Source: a bacterium
Lineage (GTDB): Bacteria; UBP4; UBA4092; JAOAEQ01
Assembly (NCBI GenBank): GCA_026416715.1
Contig: JAOAEQ010000008.1
Coordinates: forward strand, 1 to 64,000
DNA: 64,000 bases
Direction of reading: 5' to 3'
The position numbers and the translations under genes were made by a program. A model generated the notes under the pieces. That model made no database searches. It was not told the DNA's origin and saw only the letters and a program-made list of their open reading frames with translations. Every line of letters starts with the position of its first letter. Within the stretch, counting starts at the first letter, position 1. Below are positions 1 to 9,447 of the stretch, in pieces.

Positions 1-76
1 TCTTCCCATGATCAATATGCCCTATCGTACCCACATTCACATGTAACTTCGTCCGCTCAAACTTCGGCTTCGCCAT
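1..76 (-). CDS. tuf: Elongation factor Tu, N-terminal fragment (runs off window)
   Basis: EF-Tu delivers aminoacyl-tRNA to the ribosome as a GTPase. The 25 visible codons read MAKPKFERTKLHVNVG then TIGHIDHGK, the universal EF-Tu N-terminus ending in the P-loop lysine. The ATG is at 74-76 on the minus strand. A strong Shine-Dalgarno (AGGAGG, complement of 84-90) lies about 8 nt upstream. tRNA-Thr lies immediately upstream on the same strand, matching the common bacterial tRNA-Thr/tuf arrangement. The rest of the gene is outside the window. Confidence 0.97.
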   Translation of the reverse strand, partial: MAKPKFERTKLHVNVGTIGHIDHGK

Positions 77-323
77 ACTTAAATCCTCCTAAATATTCAG
101 GTTGATATTAAAGATTAAGTAATTTAATGGTTTTACTAAGTTTATATAGTAAAATTTACCGTTTATATCTAATTTAAATAATTATTATAACACAATAGGA
201 TATAAAAAGGCAAATTCCATTTTAAACTCGTTGATTGTAAGCTAAACTTGGGCTAACAGTAGCAGAACTTTAATACGTGATAGTGATTAATACTATTTTA
301 AGATTACAACTTTGAATTTTCGA

Positions 324-399
324 TGGAGCCCAAGAGCGGAATCGAACCGCTGACCACACCCTTACCAAGGGTGTGCTCTACCGACTGAGCTACTTGGGC
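324..399 (-). tRNA. tRNA-Thr (anticodon GGT)
   Basis: Read on the minus strand this folds as a full cloverleaf. It has a 7-bp acceptor stem (GCCCAAG/CTTGGGC), a D arm GCTC/GAGC, and a 5-bp anticodon stem CACCC/GGGTG around the loop TTGGTAA, giving anticodon GGT (threonine, codon ACC). The T arm is AGCGG-TTCGATT-CCGCT, and the 3' end carries an encoded CCA (complement of 324-326). It lies about 250 nt upstream of tuf and is probably co-transcribed with it. Confidence 0.96.
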
Positions 400-421
400 A
401 TCTTTACTGGTAAACGGGTTT

Positions 422-459
422 AAGAATAAAAGGACTAAGAACATGATGTCCTTAGTCCT
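422..459 (-). terminator. Intrinsic terminator upstream of tRNA-Thr
   Basis: A perfect 9-bp inverted repeat (AGGACTAAG at 431-439, CTTAGTCCT at 451-459) has an 11-nt loop. On the minus strand it is followed by a T-rich tract (TTTTATTCTT). It is placed to end transcription of the small minus-strand gene at 534-821 before the tRNA-Thr/tuf unit. Confidence 0.65.
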
Positions 460-533
460 AAATTTTATCATCTCAACTCCATTAAATAAGATACCCTAGC
501 ATAGATGGGTTTGTCAAGCAAGGTATGATATAT

Positions 534-821
534 TCAATGATTATTTATCAACTGTCCTCCTTGGATATCCTGACTAATAATGGTATAGTTTGCATCAAGT
601 TCCAAATATATCCTAATTAACCGATAGCATTTATTATCCATCGCTTCTTTATGCAAAGTATAACAGGCGCCAGGCGTTTTCCCTGGTTCAGCAACCAAAT
701 CTGCTTTTGGATTTACCCGGATGATGAATTTTTCGCCACAATGGCTACATTGTATATGTAAGAAAATAACGTCTCGGTTGGTATTCGGTAACAATAACTT
801 TTTGAGTATTCTACGGAACAT
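534..821 (-). CDS. Small conserved CxxC protein of unknown function
   Basis: This 95-residue protein has a CSHCGEKF motif near the N-terminus, plausibly half of a metal site. It ends in a hydrophilic part with the pattern ...CYRLIRIYLELD... and ...DIQGGQLI. I recognise the overall pattern (CxxCGE, then VNPKADL, a KEAM block with a cysteine, then a terminal QGG) from small uncharacterised proteins of Firmicutes and Chloroflexi, but no function is known to me. The ATG at 819-821 is preferred over the in-frame TTG six bases upstream. Neither has a convincing ribosome binding site. It stands alone, with a terminator directly downstream. Confidence 0.7.
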   Translation of the reverse strand: MFRRILKKLLLPNTNRDVIFLHIQCSHCGEKFIIRVNPKADLVAEPGKTPGACYTLHKEAMDNKCYRLIRIYLELDANYTIISQDIQGGQLINNH

Positions 822-943
822 GTTCAAAAGTGATTGTTGAGGATTCAGTTAAATGGTATCAGATAGTATTTTAAATGTTCTATACGGAAAACATTATACC
901 ATAAATGTTCAGCGCACATACTATGGTTCATAATTAAAAAACA

Positions 944-2329
944 CTAGTGAATTTTTCCGCGTGTTAATGAAGCTAATATACCGAAACCACAAAGAATGGT
1001 GAAAATAATAAATGCTATACGAATGCTAGTTAAAAGTAGTGGATAATTTTCTGGCGATAATTTAGCCCGACCGATATATATTGAAAATATTAACGTGATT
1101 ATACCCATACTAATGGTCATACCAAGTAACCGCATCGTTGCCATTGTTGCCGAAGCTACTCCATAAAACCGTTTTTCGACTGAGCTCATAACCGCGTTAG
1201 TATTCGGTGAAGAAAATAGCGCAAAACCGAATCCAAGCAACATCAAGTTGAATATACTATACCATATGGGGGTAGTAGTGTTTATCAGGATAAGTAAAGC
1301 CAATCCAATAGCACTTAGTGCCATACCGAACGAAGCGACAATGCGCGGTTCTATACTATCCGAAATTCGACCAGCAACAGGGGAAAATATTGCTTGAACC
1401 ATTGGTTGAAAAATAAGCACAACCCCGCTATATTGCGGGGAGAGTCCTTTAATATATTGTAAATATAGGCTTAACAGGAAACTCACCGCTGCGGTTGCAC
1501 TATAATTAATTAACGCCGCTAGATTCGAAAAAACGAATACCCGGTTATTTTGTAATATTGAAAGTTCAACGAGCGGAGATGCTGTTTTCTTTTCCCAAAC
1601 GATAAAAGTTAATAGACCTACACCTGCGATGAGAATAAATCCGCCACCTGATAATGACGGCAGACGTGTTAATCCATACATAAACGCAATCAACATTATT
1701 CCATAAATGATTGAACCGATAATATCGAATTTCCTTTCATCAGTTTCTTTCCAATCGCCAGTAAGTTTCCATAGGGTGATTAATAGAATAAATATTCCTA
1801 GCAGGACGTTAATCAGAAAAATACTCCGCCAACCGAAATGTTGCGTAAGTATTCCACCGAGAAACGGACCGACCGATAACCCAAAATATACTACTGCAAC
1901 GTTAATCCCGAGCACTTTTCCGCGTTCTTGTACCGGATACACCGAAGTGAGAATTGCAACTGCGGTTGCGAAAACCATTGCCCCGCCGATTCCCTGCAAG
2001 ATACGGAAAATGATTAATGTAACGCCCGAATTCGCTAACGTGCATAAACATGAAGAAACCGTATACAGTGCAATTCCAACAAGATAAATTTTCTTGCGAC
2101 CATAGATGTCTGCTAGTTGACCGAATGGAACGAGAAACATTGCTGCCGCAAGCATATAGGCGGTGGCTATCCAGCTTATACCAATTGCAGTCATCTGGAA
2201 TTCAGTGCCAATAACCGGCAGTGCAATATTGAGCGCAGAACCCATAAAGGGAGTAAGAAACGACCCGAGAGTTGTTATCAATAGAACTACGGATTTATGC
2301 GGAATGATGTTATTCTTAATCAGAGCCAT
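944..2329 (-). CDS. MFS drug/solute exporter, DHA2 (EmrB/QacA-like) family
   Basis: This 461-residue polytopic membrane protein has about 14 hydrophobic segments, as expected for the 14-helix DHA2 branch of the major facilitator superfamily (proton-driven export). MFS motif A (GQLADIYGRKK) lies at residues 70-80, between helices 2 and 3. The antiporter motif C (GLSVGPFLGG) lies at about 150-159 in helix 5. Its start codon overlaps the 3' end of the upstream P-type ATPase gene by 14 nt, so the two are very likely co-transcribed and translationally coupled. The substrate cannot be told from sequence; the pairing with an Mg2+ pump may be coincidental. Confidence 0.9.
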   Translation of the reverse strand: MALIKNNIIPHKSVVLLITTLGSFLTPFMGSALNIALPVIGTEFQMTAIGISWIATAYMLAAAMFLVPFGQLADIYGRKKIYLVGIALYTVSSCLCTLANSGVTLIIFRILQGIGGAMVFATAVAILTSVYPVQERGKVLGINVAVVYFGLSVGPFLGGILTQHFGWRSIFLINVLLGIFILLITLWKLTGDWKETDERKFDIIGSIIYGIMLIAFMYGLTRLPSLSGGGFILIAGVGLLTFIVWEKKTASPLVELSILQNNRVFVFSNLAALINYSATAAVSFLLSLYLQYIKGLSPQYSGVVLIFQPMVQAIFSPVAGRISDSIEPRIVASFGMALSAIGLALLILINTTTPIWYSIFNLMLLGFGFALFSSPNTNAVMSSVEKRFYGVASATMATMRLLGMTISMGIITLIFSIYIGRAKLSPENYPLLLTSIRIAFIIFTILCGFGILASLTRGKIH

Positions 2330-4955
2330 ATTTATGAATAAACCAGGTTTTAACCAGATGCGTTAAAATAGAATAGGTGAGCAAAATCGCTATTAATAAG
2401 AACCAATAAAGTGGTGGTGGAGTTACAAACCCAAGACTTTTCGCGAGCGGTGAAATGGGTAACATAATTCCAATCCCCATAACCAGAAGAGTGGTTAAAC
2501 TCATCATTTTGCTTGCGCGACTTTGGAAAAATGGGATTTTATTCGTGCGGATAATATGAACAATCAAAGTCTGGGTTAAAAGCGATTCGATAAACCAGCC
2601 GGTATGGAATAGCTGTTCGTGATAACTGTCGGCAATCCAGCAGTTAAAGATATAGAGCATTATGAAAAAAGTGGTATAATCGAAAATCGAACTGACTGGT
2701 CCAATCCAAAACATAAATCGCCGGATATTATCAATATTCCATTTTCGCGGTTGACGAAGATACTCTTCATCTACCCGGTCGGTCGGAATCCCGGTTTGCG
2801 AAAAATCATATAGCAGATTATTAACCAACACTTGAATCGGTGCCATAGGAATAAACGGTAAAAACCAGCTTCCACCGACAACGCTAAACATATTTCCAAA
2901 ATTCGAGCTAGCACCCATTTTGATATATTTAATTATATTTCCGAATATTTTCCGTCCTTCCAGAACACCATCTTCTAAAACTAACAAGCTTTTTTTAAGG
3001 AGAATAATATCTGCCGATTCTTTAGCAATATCGACCGCAGTATCGACGGATATTCCGACATCAGCAGTTTTTAATGCTGGCGCATCGTTAATTCCATCAC
3101 CCAAGAATCCAACTACATGCCCTTTTTTCTGTAATGCACGAATAATCATTTCTTTATGTTCTGGAGTTAACCGAGCGAAAACCGTTGCGTGTTCGCAGAC
3201 ATCAATGAAATCTGATTCCGATAATTTTTCCAATTGGTCTCCGGTAACGAGAGGAATAAAATCGAGACCAACCTCGCGGCAAATTTTGCGCGTAACCAAT
3301 TCGTTATCTCCGGTTAAGATTTTGGTTACCACTCCGTTCTTTCGCAACAATTCGATTGCTTCTTTAGCGGTCTCTTTCGGCGGGTCAAGGAAAGCAATGA
3401 ATCCTAAAAGGATAAGCGAAGTTTCATCTTGAACGGAATAAGCCGATTTCGGTTCAGATATATTCTTATAAGCTACCGCAAGAACGCGAAACCCTTCAGC
3501 ACTTAACGACCGATATTCATCGCGTAAATCTTGTTTCAGCGATTCGTAGATTTCATTGATTTCATCTTCAACAATGAATCGGTCGCAAGCTTGGAAAATT
3601 TCTTCCAGTGCCCCTTTACAAATCAAAAGATGTTTTCCTGGTGCCTGTTGGTCTTCAACGATAACCGACATCCGCCGTCGAGAGAAGTCGAATGGAATCT
3701 CATCAACTTTCTTATAATGTTGTTCAACAGCAAATTCGGTATGATTGAGTACCGCGATGTCTAACAGATTTTTCAATCCGGTTTGGTAATAGCTATTGAT
3801 ATAAGCATAGCGCAATACTTCTTCATTTTCTTGGTTGGTAACATCCACATATCGTTCGAGAACGATTTTATCCTGGGTTAAAGTACCGGTTTTGTCGGTG
3901 CAAAGGATATCCATTGCACCGAAATTCTGAATAGAGTTCAACCGTTTAACAATAACCTTCTTCCGGGACATCGTTAATGCCCCTTTTGATAGATTCACAG
4001 TAACAATCATCGGGAGCATTTCCGGTGTTAAGCCGACGGCTACCGCTAACGCGAATAATACCGCTTCCTGCCATTTTCCCCAGCGGAAATAGTTTATCGC
4101 AAACACGACGATTACCATAACGACCATAATCCGAATCATCATTAGCGTAAACTGACGCAACCCTTTATCAAAACTCGTTTCAACTCGCTGGCCGATAAGT
4201 TTTTTCGAAATGCCACCAAAATAAGTTCTGGTGCCGGTCATAACCACAACTGCGGTCGCTGACCCGCTATAAACACTGCTTCCCATAAAACATGCGTTTT
4301 GGAATTCTAACGGATTGTTTCCAATGGTCGGTAATGGTTGAGCGAATTTTTCTACCGGCATAGATTCGCCGGTTAATGCAGATTGGTTAACAAAAAAGTC
4401 TTTTGATGAAATCAGACGGACATCAGCCGGAATCATATCTCCGGCAGAAAGATGCACAATATCACCAGGAACCAGATTCCGGAGCGGGATTTCTTGTTTT
4501 TTCCCATCACGGACAACGGTAGCAGTTGTTCGTATCATCGCGTAGAGTTTCTGCACCGCTTTCGACGAGCGATATTCCTGATAATGGGATAGGAAAACGC
4601 TCAAAAACAACATTCCCGAAACGATTATCGTTGACGGGATTTCACCCATAATATAGGATAAGATCCCAATTACAAGAAGTTGGATCACCAACGGATTTTT
4701 GAACCGAACGAGCAAATCAAGAACTGTGTTTCCTTTTCGGGTATGCGCCAGTTCATTCAACCCGAACTCTTTAACCCGAACCTCGGCTTCTTCACTGGTT
4801 AATCCGTTAGCAGAAGTGTGTAGGAAGCGGAATACCTCAAAGATTTCCAATGTTGCTACTTTGCTCATCTTTTTCGATAGTTCAGATGGTCCTTGGGTAT
4901 AGAACGATTTATCTTGATTGAGATTAAAGAACCACGAAATAAACTGTTTTATCAT
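2316..4955 (-). CDS. mgtA: Magnesium-translocating P-type ATPase (MgtA/MgtB type)
   Basis: An 879-residue P3B ATPase expected to import Mg2+ through the inner membrane. Visible landmarks are the actuator loop TGES (195-198), the helix-4 motif LTPEMLP (309-315) typical of MgtA/B, the phosphorylation site DKTGTLT (354-360; Asp354), and the hinge GDGINDAP (619-626). Length is close to the family norm of about 900. The cation-transporter N-terminal domain sits at about 35-105 and the C-terminal membrane domain begins near 680. The first gene of a two-gene unit with the MFS exporter. The 147-nt upstream spacer does not show an obvious Mg2+-sensing leader. Confidence 0.93.
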   Translation of the reverse strand: MIKQFISWFFNLNQDKSFYTQGPSELSKKMSKVATLEIFEVFRFLHTSANGLTSEEAEVRVKEFGLNELAHTRKGNTVLDLLVRFKNPLVIQLLVIGILSYIMGEIPSTIIVSGMLFLSVFLSHYQEYRSSKAVQKLYAMIRTTATVVRDGKKQEIPLRNLVPGDIVHLSAGDMIPADVRLISSKDFFVNQSALTGESMPVEKFAQPLPTIGNNPLEFQNACFMGSSVYSGSATAVVVMTGTRTYFGGISKKLIGQRVETSFDKGLRQFTLMMIRIMVVMVIVVFAINYFRWGKWQEAVLFALAVAVGLTPEMLPMIVTVNLSKGALTMSRKKVIVKRLNSIQNFGAMDILCTDKTGTLTQDKIVLERYVDVTNQENEEVLRYAYINSYYQTGLKNLLDIAVLNHTEFAVEQHYKKVDEIPFDFSRRRMSVIVEDQQAPGKHLLICKGALEEIFQACDRFIVEDEINEIYESLKQDLRDEYRSLSAEGFRVLAVAYKNISEPKSAYSVQDETSLILLGFIAFLDPPKETAKEAIELLRKNGVVTKILTGDNELVTRKICREVGLDFIPLVTGDQLEKLSESDFIDVCEHATVFARLTPEHKEMIIRALQKKGHVVGFLGDGINDAPALKTADVGISVDTAVDIAKESADIILLKKSLLVLEDGVLEGRKIFGNIIKYIKMGASSNFGNMFSVVGGSWFLPFIPMAPIQVLVNNLLYDFSQTGIPTDRVDEEYLRQPRKWNIDNIRRFMFWIGPVSSIFDYTTFFIMLYIFNCWIADSYHEQLFHTGWFIESLLTQTLIVHIIRTNKIPFFQSRASKMMSLTTLLVMGIGIMLPISPLAKSLGFVTPPPLYWFLLIAILLTYSILTHLVKTWFIHKYGSD

Positions 4956-5102
4956 ATAAACTAGGAGAATTAATTTTTTAAAAAAGATTTGTAGGTATAG
5001 CTGAATATTATACCCTGAATTTCATTTGCAAACTAATTGAATTATATGCTTCAATACTAACCTTCAAAATAAGATAAAATCAAACAAGGAAAGGATAGCT
5101 AT

Positions 5103-6671
5103 ATGGAAAAATTCTTGTATCGAGTTCGCTGTTTAGTTTTCATTTGTAGTTTACTTGTGGTGGGGATACTTTTTGCCAAATCAGAACAAGCGCAACTATT
5201 TGCTGTCGGTTTCGTGTATCATGATGCGAACCGTAACCAGATTTATGACCCTGGAGAAAAAGGGATTCCGAACATTCGGGTTTCAAATGGTCGCGATATT
5301 GTTCTCACAGATGTTCAGGGTAGGTATCGAATTCCTATCGAAGCGGATATGATTCTTTTTGTTATTAAACCTACCGGATGGACAACCGCATTCGATGCGG
5401 ATAATTTCCCGAAATTTTATTATATCTATAAACCATACGGGTCACCATCAACGAGATTTGCAGGCAGTACTCCAACTGGAGCATTACCCGAATCAATCGA
5501 TTTTCCGCTTTATCCGCAGGATGAACCGAGCAATTTCAAAGTGCTCTTTTTCGGCGATATTCAGGTTAGGAATCGTAAAACCATCGAATATTTTGCGCGT
5601 TCTGTGGTTGAAGAGCTGATTGATACAGATGCGAAATTTGGGGTAACGCTAGGAGATAACGTGAGTGATATTCTCGATTTATATCCTGAGTTGAAATCGG
5701 TAATTGGTTATATTGGTATACCGATATATTTTACGTTCGGCAACCACGATTCGAATTATGATGTTACAACAGAAAAATATACCCATGAAACCTATTCTCG
5801 TTATTTCGGTCCGGTGTATTATTCATTTGAGTATGGGAAAGTGCATTTTATAGTGCTGGAAAATATTGCATGGAGCTATGATTCTCAGAGACAAAAACTT
5901 GCACCATATACCAGCGGACTCGGTCGTGACCAACTCGAGTTTATCAAGAACGATTTAGCGCTTGTCCCGAAAGATTATTTAATTGTTCTCGCCATGCATA
6001 TCCCGATTATGGATATTAGAGAAAAAGGGAGTTTATTTCGTCTGTTGGAACAGTTTCCGTATACGTTTTCAATTTCCGGGCATGAGCATACTATGGAACA
6101 TCGGTTTCTTACCCGCGCGGATGGCTGGTTTGGAGTGGAACCGCATCATCATTATATTGCCGGTGCGGTTTGCGGAAATTGGTGGTACGGAATGCCAGAT
6201 GAATATGGTATTCCGCATTCAATGATGTCAGATGGGACACCTAGCGGATATGCGATTATAACATTTACCGGGAATAAATACTCTATCGAATATAAAGTCG
6301 CGCAGAAACCGAACTCGTTCCAGATGCATCTCTATGCGCCGGATGAAATTACCATTGACCAGATAACAACTACAGGAATTATCGTAAATATTTTTGCCGG
6401 TTCAGCGAAATCGAAAGTTGAAATTAAGTTCGGGAAAAAAGGATCTTGGTTTCCTATGGAAAAGGTATCGCTTCCTGACCCTTATTATACTAAACAGTTT
6501 GAACTAATTACCGAGAAACCTAACTGGATACCGAACGCAATCCTATGCCCACATATATGGCGCGCATCAATTCCTGCCAGTTTAGGTAAAGGGAGCCATC
6601 TTATTCAGGTGAGAACGACGGATATGTTTGGACATGTCTATACCGCTTATCGGGTTATTACAATTCAGTAA
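5103..6671 (+). CDS. Secreted calcineurin-like metallophosphoesterase
   Basis: This 522-residue protein has an N-terminal hydrophobic segment (about 10-25) suggesting export or a membrane anchor. An SdrD/carboxypeptidase-regulatory-like beta domain follows (about 32-135; VYHDANRNQIYDPGEKG is a Ca-binding-like loop). Next comes the metallophosphatase core with all expected metal ligands: GDIQ (151-154), GDN (184-186), GNHD (213-216), H299 in AMHIP and GHEH (326-329). The last 150 residues resemble the C-terminal beta domain common in this architecture (MetallophosN-Metallophos-MetallophosC). Substrate unknown; phosphodiester or phosphomonoester hydrolysis at the cell surface is likely. An AGGA ribosome site lies just upstream. 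Monocistronic, convergent with the next gene. Confidence 0.88.
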   Translation: MEKFLYRVRCLVFICSLLVVGILFAKSEQAQLFAVGFVYHDANRNQIYDPGEKGIPNIRVSNGRDIVLTDVQGRYRIPIEADMILFVIKPTGWTTAFDADNFPKFYYIYKPYGSPSTRFAGSTPTGALPESIDFPLYPQDEPSNFKVLFFGDIQVRNRKTIEYFARSVVEELIDTDAKFGVTLGDNVSDILDLYPELKSVIGYIGIPIYFTFGNHDSNYDVTTEKYTHETYSRYFGPVYYSFEYGKVHFIVLENIAWSYDSQRQKLAPYTSGLGRDQLEFIKNDLALVPKDYLIVLAMHIPIMDIREKGSLFRLLEQFPYTFSISGHEHTMEHRFLTRADGWFGVEPHHHYIAGAVCGNWWYGMPDEYGIPHSMMSDGTPSGYAIITFTGNKYSIEYKVAQKPNSFQMHLYAPDEITIDQITTTGIIVNIFAGSAKSKVEIKFGKKGSWFPMEKVSLPDPYYTKQFELITEKPNWIPNAILCPHIWRASIPASLGKGSHLIQVRTTDMFGHVYTAYRVITIQ

Positions 6672-6699
6672 TAGGTAATTAATTAAGCTAGATAAAAAC

Positions 6700-6748
6700 G
6701 TCTGGCAGTTATGATTAGGAGTCTGTCTAATAAAACTCTAATCCAGAC
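6700..6748. terminator. Large hairpin between convergent genes
   Basis: Nested inverted repeats: outer GTCTGG (6700-6705) with CCAGAC (6743-6748), and inner GATTAGGAGT (6713-6722) with ACTCTAATC (6735-6743) with one bulge. It is followed by ATTTAATTCCTTT on the plus strand and preceded by an A-rich stretch (AAAAAC), so it could stop transcription from both sides of this convergent junction. No long uninterrupted U-run, hence moderate confidence. Confidence 0.4.
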
Positions 6749-6782
6749 ATTTAATTCCTTTCGTTAGCATGAAACAACCTAT

Positions 6783-8408
6783 TTACCGGGTATATTTCGA
6801 GCGATTTTTATAGACGAGAACCAGTGGAACAGTGCTTTTATATCCAAATGATTTTATTGGAGTTGCAGTGTTATAAAGATACCATTCGAGCGCCCCAAAA
6901 AACCCTTGCCGGCAGTGAAGAATATAATATTCTGGTTCTTCAGAAGAAAAACATTGAATATCTTTCCGCAAATAGTCTTGTTCCTGATACCATTGAACCA
7001 CTTCATCGCTAAATGACAGAAACCGAACTTTCCCATTTTCAGGAACTAACCTATTTAAATATCGCAGAACATCACAATTGACTGCTTCACACCAATAGGT
7101 CGATTCAAGCCCTTTCCGAAGAGCGCCATTGATTCCGCCAACGAGTTGGTTATAATAACTCAACTGATATGGATGCGAGTCAATAACGTGATACACCGGA
7201 AAAACCAATAGGATAATTGATAATATTATCGAAATGTAAGGGAGTGATATATCAGCCCCAAATTGTTTCGAGATAATTATTTTTATGCCCTCTTGAAGAT
7301 ACTTGAACCCTATCCCGGCGAGGATAGCTAAATACGGAAACGCCGGCAGGAACAATCTAATGCCGTCATATTTCGGGGTTGCCGGAGTTGATTGGAGTAA
7401 AATCGGAAACATGGCGTTAAACAATATTAGCATTTTAAAATCAACCTGATTTTGTTTACTAACATTAGGTATTAGGAATTTTGCATTTGGCATTTTCTCC
7501 CATATCATTGTGAACATAGCAATACCAATCAGGATTAACATTGTTAATGGAATCGTTGTCAAGGTATACACCAGCGGGTAATGCCACGGTGCAGGGACGA
7601 GTAGATACATTTTTCCGAAATAGTACACGGTAGTAAACTTATGTTGCGCGTAGAAAAAAAGGTATTCCATAATCCGATGTTTGGTATCGAACCATAGCCA
7701 AGGCCAGGTTAGGAAGAAAACAATTGGTGATATAAATAACATACAAAATGCGTTGGTTCCATATTCTTTCCGCCGATAGAGTTGCGCCCATAGAAAAAGT
7801 GGTATCGGGAGAAACAATACGTTAATTTTCGTTGCCAAACCTATTCCCCAGATAAGACCGGTTATAACACTCCACTTCCACCGTTGTTGGTCGTTACCAG
7901 TAGAGGCAAGTCCTTTATAAAAACAAAATACGGTTGCAAACCAGAGTAACGTTAATGGGATATCAGTGGTAGCAAAATGTGCCTGTCCGAAAATGCGTGG
8001 CATTAAAAAAAAGGCAACGGATGAAAATAGCGCTATCGACCGGTCGAAGTGTTCTAGGGTAAATAGGTAAATCAAAACGATAAGCAAGCCGAATAGAATA
8101 AATTCTGCTAGCCGGAACGCATATAGATCACCGAAAATACCCGCAAACCAACCGTGCATTATCCCAGTGATTAGTTTTGAAAATGACGGATGTTCATGTA
8201 TCTTAAACCAATATTGTGTGATTGCGGTATCTGAAATGGCTTGAGTCGGATGCGTGAACAGAAGTTTCAACCAACGATATGCATCGATTGCTGGTTGAAA
8301 ATTATATGGTTCATCCCAAGCAAGACCATAATGACCGCTGGTCGCGCTCAATATAAAAAATGTTGTTAAGAACAACATGAGTATAATTATCAAATCAAAT
8401 TTTTGCAT
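6783..8408 (-). CDS. GT-C family glycosyltransferase (ArnT/PMT-like), polytopic
   Basis: A 541-residue integral membrane protein with about 10-11 transmembrane segments. The first periplasmic loop contains AWDEPYNF (about residues 30-37), where the acidic pair corresponds to the catalytic acidic site of GT-39/GT-83 enzymes. Such proteins transfer sugar from a polyprenyl-phosphate donor to lipid or protein on the outer face of the inner membrane. A hydrophilic loop containing NAKFLIPNVSKQNQ is encoded by a low-complexity repeat-like DNA stretch (about 7455-7495) also seen in other genes of the window. No glycan gene cluster is adjacent, so the acceptor is unknown. Confidence 0.8.
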   Translation of the reverse strand: MQKFDLIIILMLFLTTFFILSATSGHYGLAWDEPYNFQPAIDAYRWLKLLFTHPTQAISDTAITQYWFKIHEHPSFSKLITGIMHGWFAGIFGDLYAFRLAEFILFGLLIVLIYLFTLEHFDRSIALFSSVAFFLMPRIFGQAHFATTDIPLTLLWFATVFCFYKGLASTGNDQQRWKWSVITGLIWGIGLATKINVLFLPIPLFLWAQLYRRKEYGTNAFCMLFISPIVFFLTWPWLWFDTKHRIMEYLFFYAQHKFTTVYYFGKMYLLVPAPWHYPLVYTLTTIPLTMLILIGIAMFTMIWEKMPNAKFLIPNVSKQNQVDFKMLILFNAMFPILLQSTPATPKYDGIRLFLPAFPYLAILAGIGFKYLQEGIKIIISKQFGADISLPYISIILSIILLVFPVYHVIDSHPYQLSYYNQLVGGINGALRKGLESTYWCEAVNCDVLRYLNRLVPENGKVRFLSFSDEVVQWYQEQDYLRKDIQCFSSEEPEYYILHCRQGFFGALEWYLYNTATPIKSFGYKSTVPLVLVYKNRSKYTR

Positions 8409-8582
8409 ACCGCTTTTTATTTTATCGTATTTTAAGGTAAACTAGTAAGTAAAAGAATATAGGCCGTTTAAACAGCATACATTTTAAATCTAAAATATAA
8501 CTAAAAATGTTTGTTTTTAATTGAAAATTTCATTAGGATTTATTCTAGATTTCGATATACGGAGTCAACTAAACCATATTTT

Positions 8583-9194
8583 ATGGCAACGAAATTGATT
8601 TTAATCCGCCATGGTGAAACCGATTGGAATATCCAGCAGCGATACCAAGGACATAGTGATACCGAGCTGAACGAGAACGGTCGCCATCAGGTACGGATGC
8701 TAGCGAAACAGTTGGAAAACGAACCGATTGACGTTATTTATACTAGCGATTTAATCCGTGCAGTTCAGACTGCAACCATTATTTCTAACGGCAGAAATAT
8801 TCCGATTCATAAACATGCGGGATTACGCGAATGCAGTTTCGGTATTTGGGAAGGGAAAACTTTTGAAGAGATGCAAAACCAGTTCCCGGAAGAAGTTGCT
8901 CGAATCAAAGCCGACCCAGTTCATGCAATACGCACCGGCGGAGAAAGTAGACATCAATTATTGACTCGCGTGGTAAAAACAATTCAAGAGATTATCCATC
9001 GTCATCCGAATCAGACTATTGCTATTGTCGCTCACGGCGGTTCCCTTGCAGTTGCAATGGAATATATTACTGGCGAAGGGTTAATCGCTCGATCGAAATA
9101 TTGGCTAGATAACGCTCGGTATCATATCGTTGAATATGATAATGGCAAAAGTAAAATTCTTTATTTAGGGTCGTCCGCATCTTCTTCCACTTAA
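8583..9194 (+). CDS. Histidine phosphatase family protein (phosphoglycerate mutase-like)
   Basis: A 203-residue branch-1 histidine phosphatase. The signature LIRHGET lies at residues 6-12 with the nucleophilic His, and the second-half catalytic block is IAIVAHGGSLAVAM. The general fold transfers or removes phosphate through a phosphohistidine intermediate. Family members include cofactor-dependent GpmA, PhoE/GpmB-like phosphatases and CobC; sequence alone does not separate them. The ATG at 8583 directly precedes the ATKLILIRHG beta strand and is preferred to an in-frame TTG at 8511, which would add an unconserved leader. Confidence 0.85.
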   Translation: MATKLILIRHGETDWNIQQRYQGHSDTELNENGRHQVRMLAKQLENEPIDVIYTSDLIRAVQTATIISNGRNIPIHKHAGLRECSFGIWEGKTFEEMQNQFPEEVARIKADPVHAIRTGGESRHQLLTRVVKTIQEIIHRHPNQTIAIVAHGGSLAVAMEYITGEGLIARSKYWLDNARYHIVEYDNGKSKILYLGSSASSST

Positions 9195-9447
9195 CCATAA
9201 CGTCTTTTAGTACCAACTCTCCAAGGCGCAACGTTTGTTGTTTATCATAAAAGGATAGTATATTAAACTATGAGAAATATTTCCAAGGTCTTTCATCTAT
9301 GATTATTGGTAAAACCCCGGTGAACTTGGTGCATATTTTTTTGTGATGTAGGTTTTTCGTTTGTAGTGTTTATAGTACAGAGAGATTTACCTTGCTCAAA
9401 ATAAGCAAGCTTTGATAAAATTCAACCGATAAATATTAAGTATTATT

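Noticed and set aside
4956-5102. Mg2+ riboswitch (M-box) upstream of mgtA
   Set aside because: The spacer is short and shared with a divergent gene, and I could not find the conserved M-box stems or a terminator hairpin.
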